Positions 25,802-39,591 are shown, counted from the stretch's first letter. The stretch: 64,000 nt of DNA from Actinomadura rifamycini DSM 43936 (GCF_000425065.1 NZ_AULB01000013.1:124001-188000), one strand, 5' to 3'. Notes: generated from the sequence alone by a model not told the origin. Program-made: numbers and translations.

Positions 25802-26020
25802 ATGAAGGCCGACATTCACCCCGAGTACGTCGTCACGACCGTGACGTGCACGTGCGGCAACACCTTCGAGACGCGCAGCACCGCCCCGAACGGCGTCATC
25901 CACGCGGACGTGTGCTCGAACTGCCACCCGTTCTACACGGGCAAGCAGAAGATCCTGGACACCGGCGGCCGGGTGGCGCGCTTCGAGCAGCGCTTCGGCA
26001 AGAAGAAGGCCGACAAGTAG
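25802..26020 (+). CDS. rpmE: 50S ribosomal protein L31 (zinc-binding type)
   Basis: A 72-residue large-subunit ribosomal protein. Four cysteines form the zinc-binding C+ pattern: TCTCGNTF (two cysteines) and [14 protein letters not shown] (two cysteines). Start codon ATG 25802 has GAGGAG upstream. The C+ form acts as a zinc reservoir and is replaced by a C- paralogue under zinc starvation in related organisms. prfA follows 117 bases later. Confidence 0.97.
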   Translation: MKADIHPEYVVTTVTCTCGNTFETRSTAPNGVIHADVCSNCHPFYTGKQKILDTGGRVARFEQRFGKKKADK

Positions 26021-26137
26021 GACGAGCGCGCACCAGCGACCAGGGACAGCCCGGGGACCCGAGCGGGCTCCGGGCCGTCCGAAGCCTGCATCCGGAGGCC
26101 GCCACGGGTCCCCGGGCCGGAACGGCCAGGACACAGC

Positions 26138-27202
26138 GTGAATCTCGACGATCTGATCAGCGAATACGCGGGCATCGAAGAGCGGCTCGCGGACCCGTCC
26201 GTGCACGCCGACCAGGCGCTCGCGCGGCGGCTCGGCAAGCGGTACGCCGAACTGAAGCCGATCGTCGAGACCTACCGGGACTTCACCGCCACCGAGGACG
26301 ACCTGGCGGCCGCGCGGGAGCTCGCGGGCGAGGACGAGACGTTCGCCGCCGAGGCGACCGAGCTGGAGAAGCGCCGCGAGGAGCTCGAGGAGCGGCTGCG
26401 GCGCCTGCTGGTGCCCCGCGACCCGAACGACGCCAAGGACGTCATCCTCGAGGTCAAGGCCGGTGAGGGCGGCGAGGAGTCGGCGCTGTTCGCGGGCGAC
26501 CTGCTGCGCATGTACCTGCGGTACGCGGAGCGGGTCGGCTGGAAGACCGAGGTCCTGGACTCGCACCCGTCCGACCTGGGCGGGTACAAGGACGTGACGG
26601 TCGCGGTGAAGGCGCGCGGCTCCCAGGAAGAGGGGGTCTGGACGCGCCTGAAGTTCGAGGGCGGCGTGCACCGGGTGCAGCGGGTCCCGGCGACGGAGTC
26701 GCAGGGGCGGATCCACACGAGCGCGGTCGGTGTCCTGGTGACGCCCGAGGCCGAGGACGTGGACGTCCAGATCGACCAGAACGACCTGCGGATCGACGTT
26801 TACCGTTCGTCCGGTCCCGGTGGGCAGAGCGTCAACACGACCGACTCGGCCGTGCGCATCACGCACGTCCCGACGGGCGTGGTGGTGTCGTGCCAGAACG
26901 AGAAGAGCCAGCTCCAGAACAAGGAGCAGGCGCTGCGCATCCTGCGGTCCCGGCTGCTGGCGATCGCGCAGGAGGAGGCGGACGCGGCGGCGGCGGCCGA
27001 ACGCAAGAGCCAGGTCCGCACGGTGGACCGCTCGGAACGGGTCCGCACCTACAACTATCCGGAGAACCGGATCTCCGACCATCGCGTCGGATACAAGGCG
27101 TACAACCTCGACCAGGTGTTGGACGGCGACCTGCACAACGTGACGCAGGCGCTCGTCGACGCCGACATGGAACGCCGGCTGGCCGAAGCCCAGGAATCAT
27201 GA
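26138..27202 (+). CDS. prfA: Peptide chain release factor 1
   Basis: Recognises UAA and UAG and triggers peptide release. The 354-residue protein has the PAT tripeptide of codon recognition ([10 protein letters not shown]) and the catalytic GGQ at residues 228-230 in [10 protein letters not shown]. The start is GTG 26138 with AGGA upstream. It overlaps prmC, encoding the methylase that modifies the GGQ glutamine, by ATGA. Confidence 0.97.
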   Translation: MNLDDLISEYAGIEERLADPSVHADQALARRLGKRYAELKPIVETYRDFTATEDDLAAARELAGEDETFAAEATELEKRREELEERLRRLLVPRDPNDAKDVILEVKAGEGGEESALFAGDLLRMYLRYAERVGWKTEVLDSHPSDLGGYKDVTVAVKARGSQEEGVWTRLKFEGGVHRVQRVPATESQGRIHTSAVGVLVTPEAEDVDVQIDQNDLRIDVYRSSGPGGQSVNTTDSAVRITHVPTGVVVSCQNEKSQLQNKEQALRILRSRLLAIAQEEADAAAAAERKSQVRTVDRSERVRTYNYPENRISDHRVGYKAYNLDQVLDGDLHNVTQALVDADMERRLAEAQES

Positions 27203-28059
27203 CGCTGCTGCTCGACGAGATCGCCAGGGCGACCGCGCGGCTCGCCGAGGCGGGGGCCGCCTCCCCCCGCGCCGACGCCGAGGAGCTCGCCGCGGCCGTG
27301 CACGGCGTCAAGCGGTCCGAGTTGCACGGCGTCCCGGACGGCTCGTTCGACGCGCGGTTCTGGGAGTTCGTCGCCCGGCGCGAGGCCGGCGAGCCGCTGC
27401 AGCACATCACCGGCCGCGCGTTCTTCCGCTACCTGGAGCTGAAGGTCGGGCCAGGCGTGTTCGTGCCCCGCCCCGAGACCGAGGTGATGGTCGGCTGGGC
27501 GCTGGAGACGCTGCGGGACATGGACGTCCGCGACCCCCTCGTCGTCGACCTCGGCACGGGATCGGCGGCGATCGCCCTGTCGATCGCCCTGGAGGCCCCC
27601 CGCGCGCGCGTGCACGCGGTAGAGAAGGACCCCACGGCGTTCGTCCACGCCACCCGCAACATCGAGGAACTGGACGAGCGCGGCCGCGTCCGGCTGCACC
27701 TCGGCGACTTCGGGTCCGCGCTGCCGGAACTGGACGGCACGGTCGACCTCGTCGTCAGCAACCCCCCGTACATCCCGATGAGCGAGTGGGAGTACGTCCC
27801 GCCGGACGTCCGCGACCACGACCCGGCCGCGGCCCTGTGGGGCGGCGGGGACGACGGGCTCGACGCCATCCGCGTCGTCGAGCGCACCGCGCGCCGCCTG
27901 CTGCGGCCGGGCGGCCACGTCGCCGTCGAGCACAGCGACCTGCAGGGCAACGCCGTCTACTGGACGTTCCCCGAGGAGAACGGCTGGCGCGACGTCCGCA
28001 ACCGCCGCGACCTCACCGACCGGGACCGGTTCGTCACGGCCCGCATGGTCGCCGACTGA
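27199..28059 (+). CDS. prmC: Peptide chain release factor N5-glutamine methyltransferase
   Basis: A SAM-dependent methylase that modifies the GGQ glutamine of RF1 and RF2. The 286-residue protein has the N-terminal helical recognition domain (to about residue 75), the SAM-binding [14 protein letters not shown], and the catalytic NPPY at residues 188-191. ATG 27199 overlaps the prfA stop. The rpmE-prfA-prmC-sua5 order is conserved across many bacteria. Confidence 0.96.
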   Translation: MTLLLDEIARATARLAEAGAASPRADAEELAAAVHGVKRSELHGVPDGSFDARFWEFVARREAGEPLQHITGRAFFRYLELKVGPGVFVPRPETEVMVGWALETLRDMDVRDPLVVDLGTGSAAIALSIALEAPRARVHAVEKDPTAFVHATRNIEELDERGRVRLHLGDFGSALPELDGTVDLVVSNPPYIPMSEWEYVPPDVRDHDPAAALWGGGDDGLDAIRVVERTARRLLRPGGHVAVEHSDLQGNAVYWTFPEENGWRDVRNRRDLTDRDRFVTARMVAD

Positions 28060-28143
28060 CGCCTCCGCGCGGCGCGGCGGGCCGGGGCCGCCGCGGCGGC
28101 GGACGCGGCCCGAGCCGGAAGCCGGGCGTGGGAAACTGGGGTC

Positions 28144-29208
28144 GTGAGCCGACGTTATGACTGCGCTGAGCCGATGGAGCGGACGCGGGGGATCGCGGAG
28201 GCGGTCTCGGCGGTGCGACGCGGAGAGCTGATCGTCCTGCCGACGGACACGGTGTACGGCATCGGTGCCGACGCGTTCACGCCCGCGGCGGTCTCGGCGC
28301 TGCTGAAGGCCAAGGGCCGGGGGCGGGAGATGCCCCCGCCCGTCCTGGTCGGGTCCGTGCGCGCCGCCACCGCCCTCGTCGAGGACCTCGGCCCCTACGG
28401 GCAGGACCTGATCGACGAGTTCTGGCCGGGCGGGCTGACGCTGGTGTGCCGCGCCAACCGCAGCCTCATGTGGGACCTCGGCGAGACCAAGGGCACGGTC
28501 GCGGTGCGGATGCCGATGCACGAACTCGCGGTGGAGCTCCTCAAGGAGACCGGCCCGCTGGCGGTCAGCAGCGCGAACCTGAGCGGCTCGCCCGCCGCGC
28601 GGAACGCCGAGGCGGCCGAGGAGATGCTCGGCGACTCCGTCGAGGTCTACCTGGACGGCGGCGCGTCCGGGCACGGCGACCCCTCCACGATCATCGACCT
28701 GACCGGCTCGGTGCCGCGCCTGCTGCGCGCGGGCGCCGTCCCGGTCGAGAAGATCCGCGCCGTCGTCGGCATCCTGCTCACCGACGACGAGGACGACGCG
28801 AAGGACGAGGACGAGCCGGACGGCGCGTCGGCGCCCCTGTCGCTCACGAAGGACACGCACGCGAAGGACGCGGCCGAGCCGTCCGACGCCCCCGCGCCGC
28901 CGTCCCTGCAGAAGGACGCATCGCCGGCAGACGAGCCGAAGGACGGCGACGTCCCGTCCCTGACCAAGGACGAGCCGGCGAAGGACGCCACGGAGCCCGG
29001 GGACGTCCCGTCCTTGACGAAGGACGAACCCGCGAAGGGTGCCGCCGAGCCCGAGGACGTCCCGGAGGGTGGCGACGTCCCGTCCCTGACGAAGGACGAA
29101 CCCGCGAAAACCGCCGACGAGCCCGCGAAGGTCGCGAAGGTCGCGAAGGACGCGGAGGACGGCGCCGCGAAGACCACGGACTCCTCCCCGGCCGACGAGA
29201 AGCGCTAG
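28144..29208 (+). CDS. L-threonylcarbamoyladenylate synthase (Sua5/YrdC) with repeat tail
   Basis: Makes threonylcarbamoyl-AMP for the t6A37 modification of tRNAs. Residues 1-215 form the YrdC domain (LIVLPTDTVYGIGADAF, KAKGRGREMPPPVLV, AVRMPMHE, SSANLSG). The remaining 140 residues are an acidic-basic, proline-rich tail with three near-identical DVPSLTKDEPAK units at residues 269-280, 287-298 and 311-322, plus weaker copies before them. The tail lacks the canonical Sua5 C-terminal domain. The GTG 28144 start fits the conserved N-terminus SRRYD. Confidence 0.9.
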   Translation: MSRRYDCAEPMERTRGIAEAVSAVRRGELIVLPTDTVYGIGADAFTPAAVSALLKAKGRGREMPPPVLVGSVRAATALVEDLGPYGQDLIDEFWPGGLTLVCRANRSLMWDLGETKGTVAVRMPMHELAVELLKETGPLAVSSANLSGSPAARNAEAAEEMLGDSVEVYLDGGASGHGDPSTIIDLTGSVPRLLRAGAVPVEKIRAVVGILLTDDEDDAKDEDEPDGASAPLSLTKDTHAKDAAEPSDAPAPPSLQKDASPADEPKDGDVPSLTKDEPAKDATEPGDVPSLTKDEPAKGAAEPEDVPEGGDVPSLTKDEPAKTADEPAKVAKVAKDAEDGAAKTTDSSPADEKR

Positions 29209-29634
29209 CAAACCCCCGCCCGCACACCCCAGCCGTCCCTGCCACCCGCGTTCCCGCCGTCCGCGCGCCCGCACGGCGCACGTGACGGCGTGAACGGACG
29301 GCCCGTCCGTGCGCGTCCCCGCACGGGCCAGAGGCCCCTCCGGGGCCGGGCCCGCGTGGGGTCCTGGCGGCGCCCTGGAGGCTTCGAGGCGGGCGGGGAG
29401 TGTGGGGCCTCCCGTACCCGCGAGGTGTCGGGGAACGTGCGGGACGGGCGCGCTCACGGCCCTGCGGGGGCGCCCTGGGGCGGGCGCCCGGCTGCCCGTC
29501 GGGCGGTGCGGCGTGCCCTCGCGGCAATTCCGGGGCATCCCGGACGCAACCCCGGAGCCAGGGGGTTCGTCCAAAACCCGGGGATTCTCGGCATCGGTGC
29601 GTTGGGCCCGCGGACGCCGGGTAGCGATGCGACG
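29209..29634. other. Intergenic region, no gene seen
   Basis: These 426 very GC-rich bases contain a palindrome with arms ACGGACGG/CCGTCCGT at 29294-29310 and a hairpin GGCCCC/GGGGCC at 29333-29347, the latter a possible terminator for the sua5 gene. Open frames here lack family resemblance or ribosome sites. I see no RNA gene. Confidence 0.5.
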
Positions 29635-30588
29635 ATGCGAGACGTGCGTGGCCGGGTCCGGGGGCCCGCGATCGGGGCGGGCGTGCTGCTGGTGGCGCTG
29701 CTGGTCGTGCCCGCCGCGGCCGATCCGGCGGTGCGGCCGCGGATCCCGATCTACGACGTGGTGCTGGCCCTGCGCGCGGACGGGGTCCTGCACGTGCGGG
29801 AGACGATCACGTTCGACTTCGCCGACGGCGGGCGCGGGATCGTGCGGCGCCTGCGGTACCGCGTCGGCGACCGCCTGTACGAGGTGCGGGACGTGCGCGC
29901 CAGTTCGTCCACCGGGGCGCCGGCCCGGGTGCGGACGACGAAGCTGGGGCACGAGCTGCGGATCGGGGTCGGCACCCGGGGGCCCGAGGTGCGCGGGCGG
30001 CAGGCGTACGTGATCGAGTACGACGTGCTGCGGGCGTTCACGCCGCGCGCGGGGTTCGACGAGCTCGGGTGGGACGCGATCGGCACGGGCTGGGACGTCC
30101 CGATCGAGCACGCGGCGGTCCGGGTGGAGGCGCCGGTGCGGCTGCGGGACGTGCGGTGCCGCGCGGGCAGGCCGGGGGCGAGCGTCGGCTGCGCGGGGGA
30201 CCGGGACGGGCGGTACGCGATCGACTTCACGCAGGACGGGCTGGCGGCGGGCGAGGGGATGCGGGTGCGGGTGCGGCTGCCCGACCGGGCGGTCACGGCG
30301 CCGCCGCCCGCGTACGCGCGGCCGCACTGGGCGGGGACGTGGCTGGGGACGGCGGTGCTCGCGTTGGCGGTGGCCGCGGCGGGGCTGGCGGTGCGGCGGC
30401 CGCCGCGGCGGCGGTCGGGGACGGGCCTGGCGGCGGCGGGCGCGCTGCTGGTCGCCGCGGACGCCGCGGACGACGTCGTCGCGGGCGGACCCTGGGCGTT
30501 CTCGCTGGGAGACGCGTCGCTGGCGGGGCTCGCGCTCCTCACGGTGGGCGTTGGAATCGTTTTCGCCCACAGGGTAGGAGAGCCGTAA
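29635..30588 (+). CDS. DUF2207 domain membrane protein
   Basis: A 317-residue protein with an N-terminal signal peptide (about residues 10-28, ending AAADP), an extracytoplasmic beta-rich DUF2207-like domain (VLHVRETITFDFADGGRGIVRR; the tyrosine and YEVRDV strands) and three C-terminal membrane helices from about residue 225. Most DUF2207 proteins are near 600 residues with a large cytoplasmic tail, so this is a short form. Function is unknown. ATG 29635 is chosen because it begins just before the signal peptide; no clear ribosome site is seen. Confidence 0.7.
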   Translation: MRDVRGRVRGPAIGAGVLLVALLVVPAAADPAVRPRIPIYDVVLALRADGVLHVRETITFDFADGGRGIVRRLRYRVGDRLYEVRDVRASSSTGAPARVRTTKLGHELRIGVGTRGPEVRGRQAYVIEYDVLRAFTPRAGFDELGWDAIGTGWDVPIEHAAVRVEAPVRLRDVRCRAGRPGASVGCAGDRDGRYAIDFTQDGLAAGEGMRVRVRLPDRAVTAPPPAYARPHWAGTWLGTAVLALAVAAAGLAVRRPPRRRSGTGLAAAGALLVAADAADDVVAGGPWAFSLGDASLAGLALLTVGVGIVFAHRVGEP

Positions 30589-30745
30589 GGCACGCGGGCG
30601 GTCGCGGGTTGGGATTACAGTTGGTCGGTCTCGGGGCGAACTGATCGCCCGGGAGGGCCGTCTACGTATCAAGGGACGTGTGCCGGCTGGACGCGCGCGT
30701 CCGTTCGGTGGCGGCGCGGAGACCGGTGAGGGGAGGCGCAAGGGC

Positions 30746-31924
30746 GTGCGGGAGTACCTGCTGACCATGCTGGTCGCCGCTCTCGTGTCCTACGTGCTGA
30801 CTCCCTCGGTGCGCAGGTTCGCCGTCTGGTTCGGGGCGCAGGCCGTCCCGCGCGACCGGGACGTGCACGTGATCCCGACGCCCCGGCTGGGCGGGCTCGC
30901 GATGTTCGGCGGGATGGTCGCCGCGCTGGTCGTGGCGACGGGGCTGCCGGAGATGCGCAAGGTCCTGCAGGACGGCGACATCACGGTCGCGAAGGCGCTG
31001 CTGATATCGGGCGGGCTGATCGTGCTGGTCGGCATCGCCGACGACCGGTGGGAGGTCGACGCCCTCACCAAGTTCGCCGGGCAGGTCGCCGCCGCCGGGA
31101 TCTTCATCATGCAGGGCATCCAGATCTACGTGATCCCGCTGCCGAACGGGGAGTCGCTGTCGCTGCCGCCCGCGTACGGGGTGCCGCTGACGGTGTTCGT
31201 CGTGGTCGCGACGATCAACGCGGTCAACTTCATCGACGGGCTGGACGGCCTGGCGGCGGGCGTCGTGGGCATCGCGGCGCTCGCGCTGTTCTCGTACGCG
31301 TACCTGCTGTCGAAGGCGAACGGCATGACGACGCTGACGAGCGCGACGCTGACGGCGGCGGTGCTGTTCGGGATCTGCGCGGGCTTCCTGCCGCACAACT
31401 TCAGCCCGGCCCGGATCTTCATGGGCGACACCGGGTCGATGCTGATCGGGCTGCTGCTCAGCGCGTCGACGATCATGCTGACGGGGCAGTTCGACCCGGC
31501 CGTCCTCGCGAACGGGCTGTTCCCGTTCTGGGTGCCGCTGCTGCTGGTCCCGGCCGTGGCGGCGGTGCCGTTCATGGACATGCTGCTCGCCGTGTGGCGC
31601 CGCACGAACCAGGGCCGGTCGCCGTTCTCGCCGGACAAGCAGCATCTGCACCACCGGCTGCTGCAGCTCGGCCACTCGACCCGCCGCGCCGTGCTGATCA
31701 TGTACTTCTGGGTGGGGCTGCTGGCGTCCGGGCTGGTCGGGCTGGCGATCTTCGACGCGGCCTGGCTCACCCTCGGCATCACCCTGGTCGTGGCGGTCGC
31801 CGGCGTGGTGCTGGTGCTGGCCGGCCCGGGGCGCGGACGGCGCCGCGGGCGGAAGCGCGCGTCCGGTGCGGACGACGCCGAGGGCGGCGCCGAACCCGCG
31901 GTGCGCACGGAGATGCCGGTCTGA
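30746..31924 (+). CDS. Undecaprenyl-phosphate N-acetylaminosugar 1-phosphate transferase (WecA/MraY family)
   Basis: A polytopic membrane enzyme of 392 residues that transfers a sugar-1-phosphate to a polyprenyl phosphate carrier, starting cell-wall glycopolymer synthesis. Family motifs: PTPRLGG, the DD pair in GIADDRWEVDALTKF, NFIDGLDGLAAG, IFMGDTGSMLIG and the HLHHRLLQLGHS loop. About 10 to 11 helices are predicted. The C-terminal tail is basic. GTG 30746 has GGGAGG upstream. In mycobacteria the homologue also precedes the atp operon and starts arabinogalactan synthesis. Confidence 0.9.
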   Translation: MREYLLTMLVAALVSYVLTPSVRRFAVWFGAQAVPRDRDVHVIPTPRLGGLAMFGGMVAALVVATGLPEMRKVLQDGDITVAKALLISGGLIVLVGIADDRWEVDALTKFAGQVAAAGIFIMQGIQIYVIPLPNGESLSLPPAYGVPLTVFVVVATINAVNFIDGLDGLAAGVVGIAALALFSYAYLLSKANGMTTLTSATLTAAVLFGICAGFLPHNFSPARIFMGDTGSMLIGLLLSASTIMLTGQFDPAVLANGLFPFWVPLLLVPAVAAVPFMDMLLAVWRRTNQGRSPFSPDKQHLHHRLLQLGHSTRRAVLIMYFWVGLLASGLVGLAIFDAAWLTLGITLVVAVAGVVLVLAGPGRGRRRGRKRASGADDAEGGAEPAVRTEMPV

Positions 31925-32002
31925 CGGCCCGTCCGGCCGCGGCACCCGACTCCCCGTAACCGAATCCGGTTCCGTGATTTGCGCCACTCGAAGGCGAACG
32001 CA

Positions 32003-32020
32003 GCCCCCCGGGCGGGGGGC
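32003..32020. terminator. Terminator-like hairpin between wecA and atp operon
   Basis: Arms GCCCCCC and GGGGGGC around a GGGC loop, 79 bases after the wecA-like gene stop and ahead of the atp promoter region. Confidence 0.6.
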
Positions 32021-32116
32021 CCGAAGGCGACTCGCCGGTAACGATCAGACGTCCGAGGACATGTCACTCGGCGTGTTCGCTTAAGGTCGGCTCTGTCCGC
32101 ACCGTCCGGGCATCGC

Positions 32117-32133
32117 ATTACCTAGAGGGTAAT
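32117..32133. promoter_or_regulatory. Inverted repeat in the atp promoter region
   Basis: Arms ATTACC and GGTAAT around TAGAG, 20 bases upstream of the CRP-like site. It stands out as AT-rich. The bound factor, if any, is unknown. Confidence 0.4.
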
Positions 32134-32152
32134 TGTGGACATTCCGGACGCT

Positions 32153-32168
32153 TGTGATACCTTTCACG
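32153..32168. promoter_or_regulatory. CRP/GlxR-type site upstream of the atp operon
   Basis: TGTGA-TACCTT-TCACG matches 9 of 10 defined positions of the CRP consensus TGTGA-N6-TCACA. It lies 41 bases before the first atp-operon start. It overlaps a -10-like TACCTT (32158-32163), so a bound regulator could repress or tune transcription. The Corynebacterium CRP homologue GlxR is reported to bind upstream of its atp operon. Confidence 0.6.
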
Positions 32169-32208
32169 AACAAGAGACGAACACTCAACGTGACCAGCCG
32201 GAGCCCTC

Positions 32209-32628
32209 ATGCAACCTTCCGACGCCCGGATGCTCCGCGGCGCCGCGATCCCGACCGCAGCGGTCGGCGTGGGTGCCGTCCTGATCGGCCTGCTGACCGC
32301 GGGCACCAAGGGACTCTTCGGTGCGGCGCTGGCCGCGGTCGTGGTGATCGCCTTCTTCTCCCTCAGCGCCGTGGTGGTGTCGTGGGCCGGCCGCATCTCC
32401 GCGCAGACGATGATGCTCGCCGCGCTCGCCAGCTACGTCGTCAAGATCCTCGCGGTGATGGTGCTGGTCACGCTCATCGACGGGGTGTCGCTCTGGAACA
32501 CGACGGTCTTCGCCTGGTCGGTCATCGGACTGGCCCTGACGTGGATCGCGGCGGAGTTCCGGGTCACGCTGCAGCGGGGGAGGCCCTACATTGACGAGCC
32601 CGAGGGCGCCCTGGACAAGGTTCCGTGA
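32209..32628 (+). CDS. ATP synthase-associated AtpI-like membrane protein
   Basis: A 139-residue four-helix membrane protein at the head of the ATP synthase operon (helices about 15-33, 37-58, 65-85 and 92-112). Its position and topology match the AtpI/UncI family, thought to help c-ring assembly. Start is ATG 32209 with GGAG upstream. The similarity is by topology and place rather than strong motifs. Confidence 0.7.
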   Translation: MQPSDARMLRGAAIPTAAVGVGAVLIGLLTAGTKGLFGAALAAVVVIAFFSLSAVVVSWAGRISAQTMMLAALASYVVKILAVMVLVTLIDGVSLWNTTVFAWSVIGLALTWIAAEFRVTLQRGRPYIDEPEGALDKVP

Positions 32629-32736
32629 TGAGCCCGTCACGGACGGTGCCGGCCGGAGGGGCGGCGCCGCGACCGATCGCCAGGGACTACTCCAATATGA
32701 CCACCGCCATGGTGGCCTGCTATCGTCCGGAGCGCG

Positions 32737-32961
32737 ATGAGCGAGCAGAAGCGTCGGCCGGAGGACGGTCAGAAGGAATTCGCCGACGCCGCCTGGTCCA
32801 CACCCAGCTACCTCCTGTCCGGGATGATCATCTGGGGCGGTCTCGGCTGGCTGCTGGCCAAGTGGACGGGACAGGTGTGGTTCACCCCGGTCGGCGTGGT
32901 CATCGGCATCGGGCTCGCCATCTACCTGATGTACGTGAAGTACGGTCGCCATTCCGCCTGA
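32737..32961 (+). CDS. AtpZ-like small membrane protein
   Basis: A 74-residue protein with two membrane helices (about 24-41 and 46-64) after a polar charged N-terminus; the spacing and GWLLAKWTGQVWFTPVGVVIG resemble AtpZ (F0F1 ATPase-associated, PF09527). It would assist assembly or ion flux of the enzyme. ATG 32737 has GGAG upstream, and a -10-like TATCGT at 32721-32726 may give an internal promoter. atpB follows after 61 bases. Confidence 0.75.
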   Translation: MSEQKRRPEDGQKEFADAAWSTPSYLLSGMIIWGGLGWLLAKWTGQVWFTPVGVVIGIGLAIYLMYVKYGRHSA

Positions 32962-33022
32962 GCGGCCCCGCCGCCGAGGAAGCCTTCGTGATCCATCGCC
33001 ACATTGATGAAGGGAACGCCGC

Positions 33023-34160
<1,138 letters not shown>

Positions 34161-34192
34161 TCCGGGCTTCAACCTGAGGAGGGGCTGTAGAC

Positions 34193-34750
34193 ATGATCAC
34201 AGCGACTTCCGTCCTCGCGGCGGAGGAGAACAACCCTCTGCTTCCGCACCCCTACGAGCTGGTCGTCGGGATCTTCTCGTTCCTCGTCGTCCTCATCGTC
34301 GTCGGCAAGATCCTCACCCCGCGCATCCAGAAGACCCTCGAAGAGCGGTCCAATGAGATCGAGGGGGGCCTGAAGCGGGCCGAGGAGGCCCAGGCCAAGG
34401 CCAGGGCGACGCTCGAGGAGTACAAGGCCCGGGAGAAGCAGGCCGCGGTCGACGCGTCCGAGGCGCGCCGGAAGGCCGAGGAGCAGGCCGCCGCGATCAT
34501 CGCGGAGGCCAAGGAGCGGGCTCAGGTCGAGGCGAACCGCATCACCGAGGCCGCCAAGGCCGAGATCGAGGCGGAGCGCCAGCAGGCCCTCGCGGCGCTG
34601 CGCGCCGAGATCGGCACGCTGTCGGTCGACCTCGCCGGGCGGGTCGTGGGCGAGTCCCTCGAGGACAGCGCGCGCCAGAGCCGGGTGGTCGACCGGTTCC
34701 TCGAAGAGCTCGAGGACCGTGCTCGCACGCAGGAGCAGATCACATCATGA
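34193..34750 (+). CDS. atpF: ATP synthase F0 subunit b
   Basis: The peripheral stalk subunit: one N-terminal membrane helix (about residues 23-41) followed by a long charged coiled coil (Glu/Ala/Lys-rich, residues 45-150). The 185-residue length is typical. A GAGGAGGGG ribosome site precedes ATG 34193. It overlaps atpH by ATGA. Confidence 0.95.
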   Translation: MITATSVLAAEENNPLLPHPYELVVGIFSFLVVLIVVGKILTPRIQKTLEERSNEIEGGLKRAEEAQAKARATLEEYKAREKQAAVDASEARRKAEEQAAAIIAEAKERAQVEANRITEAAKAEIEAERQQALAALRAEIGTLSVDLAGRVVGESLEDSARQSRVVDRFLEELEDRARTQEQITS

Positions 34751-35574
34751 CCATCACGGGAGCGGTGAGCAGGGCGTCGCTGGCCGAGGCCGGGGAGCGG
34801 CTGGAGGCGGTCATTGCCTCCGGTGACGCCGACCTGGCCCGGCTGGGCGGCGACCTGTTCTCGGTGCTGCACCTGATCGACCGCGAGCACGGGCTGCGGC
34901 GGGCGGTGTCCGACCCCTCGCGGGACGGCGCCGACAAGGCGCAGCTCGTCCGGATCCTGCTGGAGGGCAAGGTCACGCCGGCCGCTCTCGGGCTGGTCGC
35001 CGACGTCGTCGCGCTGCGCTGGTCGACGTCCTCGGAGCTGGCGGACGCGGTGGAGGTCCTCGCGGTCTCCGCCGAGGCCGCCCGCGCCGAGGCGGACGGG
35101 CGGATCGACGACCTGGAGGACGAGCTCTTCCGGTTCTCCCGGCTCGTCGAGGGCGAGGCGGAACTGCGCGCCGCGCTGACGAACCGCGCCCTGCCGGACG
35201 ACCGGAAGACCGGGCTGCTCGGCGCGCTGCTGGACGGCAAGGTCACCGCGGCCACATCGGCCCTGGTCACCGAGGTCGTTCTGCGGCCGCGAGGACGTAG
35301 CCTGGAGAGCGGGCTGGCCGAGTACGGCAAGCTCGTCACCCGGCGCCGGCAGCGGCTGGTGGCCCTGGTCCGCACGCCGGTCGAGCTTTCCGAGGCGCAG
35401 CGCACGCGGCTCGCGGCGGTGCTCGCCGCCGCGTACGGCCACGAGGTACACCTGAACATCGAGCTCGACCCGTCCACGATCGGCGGTCTGTCGATCCAGA
35501 TCGGGGACGAGATCATCGACGGCACGATCGCCGGACGGCTGGACGACGTCCGCCGGCGGCTCGGCACCGGCTGA
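34747..35574 (+). CDS. atpH: ATP synthase F1 subunit delta
   Basis: Links the peripheral stalk to the F1 head. The 275-residue protein is longer than the usual 180 because, as in other actinobacteria, it has an N-terminal extension; the conserved C-terminal segment is [28 protein letters not shown] (shown in part). ATG 34747 overlaps the atpF stop. 40 bases separate it from atpA. Confidence 0.95.
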   Translation: MTITGAVSRASLAEAGERLEAVIASGDADLARLGGDLFSVLHLIDREHGLRRAVSDPSRDGADKAQLVRILLEGKVTPAALGLVADVVALRWSTSSELADAVEVLAVSAEAARAEADGRIDDLEDELFRFSRLVEGEAELRAALTNRALPDDRKTGLLGALLDGKVTAATSALVTEVVLRPRGRSLESGLAEYGKLVTRRRQRLVALVRTPVELSEAQRTRLAAVLAAAYGHEVHLNIELDPSTIGGLSIQIGDEIIDGTIAGRLDDVRRRLGTG

Positions 35575-35614
35575 GGCCGGCAGAGCTGACCCCAAAGGGA
35601 GCAAGAGAGGAATC

Positions 35615-37252
<1,638 letters not shown>

Positions 37253-37258
37253 CGGGCG

Positions 37259-38152
37259 ATGGCCCAGGTTCGCCAACTCCGGCAGAAGATCAGGTCGGTC
37301 AAGTCGACCGCCAAGATCACTCGTGCCCAGGAGATGATCGCCACCTCGCGGATCGTCAAGGCCCAGCAGGCGGTGGCGGCGTCCAAGCCGTACGCCGACC
37401 AGATCACGCAGGCCCTGTCCGCGCTGGTGAGCCATCACGTGGGCGTCGACCATCCGCTGCTCCAGGAGCAGCCGACCGACAACCGCAGCGCCGTGCTGAT
37501 CGTCACCAGCGACGGCGGCTTCTGCGGCGCGTACAACGTCAACGTCATCCGCGAGGCGGAGGCGCTGATCAAGCGGCTGCGGGACGAGGGCCGCGAACCG
37601 GTCCCGTACGTGGTCGGAAACAAGGGCATCACCTGGTACCGGTTCCGCGACCGGCACATCCAGGAGCAGTGGGCGGGCTTCACCGACCGGCCCGACTTCG
37701 CCTCGGCGGAGCGGATCGGCCGGCGGCTGACCGAGGACTTCCTGAAGACGGACGCGGAGGGCGGCGTCGGTGAGATCCACGTGGTCTACACCGAGTTCGT
37801 CACGCGGCTGACGCAGGAGGTCCGGGTCACGCGCCTGATGCCGCTGGAACTCGACGAGGTCACCAGCGACAAGGTGCCGCCGGCGTACGAGTTCGAGCCG
37901 TCGGCGCAGGCCGCGCTGGACCTGCTGCTGCCCAACTACGTCGAGAGCCGCATCTTCCACATGCTGCTCCAGTCTGCGGCGTCCTTCCAGGCGTCGAAGC
38001 AGCGGGCGATGAAGTCGGCGACCGACAACGCGAACGAACTCGTCGAGGTCTACACGCGCCAGATGAACCAGGTGCGGCAGGCCATGATCACCCAGGAAAT
38101 CAGCGAGATCGTCGGTGGCGCTGACGCGCTCGCCGATTCTGGCGGGGAGTAG
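37259..38152 (+). CDS. atpG: ATP synthase F1 subunit gamma
   Basis: The central rotor shaft, 297 residues. N- and C-terminal coiled-coil helices (RQLRQKIRSVKSTAKITRAQ, and SAASFQASKQRAMKSATDNA near the end) flank a Rossmann-like middle part (LIVTSDGGFCGAYNVNVI). ATG 37259 lies 6 bases after the atpA stop. Confidence 0.97.
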   Translation: MAQVRQLRQKIRSVKSTAKITRAQEMIATSRIVKAQQAVAASKPYADQITQALSALVSHHVGVDHPLLQEQPTDNRSAVLIVTSDGGFCGAYNVNVIREAEALIKRLRDEGREPVPYVVGNKGITWYRFRDRHIQEQWAGFTDRPDFASAERIGRRLTEDFLKTDAEGGVGEIHVVYTEFVTRLTQEVRVTRLMPLELDEVTSDKVPPAYEFEPSAQAALDLLLPNYVESRIFHMLLQSAASFQASKQRAMKSATDNANELVEVYTRQMNQVRQAMITQEISEIVGGADALADSGGE

Positions 38153-39586
<1,434 letters not shown>

Positions 39587-39591
39587 TCCGC

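Noticed and set aside
27055-30768. A 1237-codon minus-strand frame
   Set aside because: It runs antisense to prmC, sua5 and DUF2207 genes and reads as arginine-proline low-complexity sequence.
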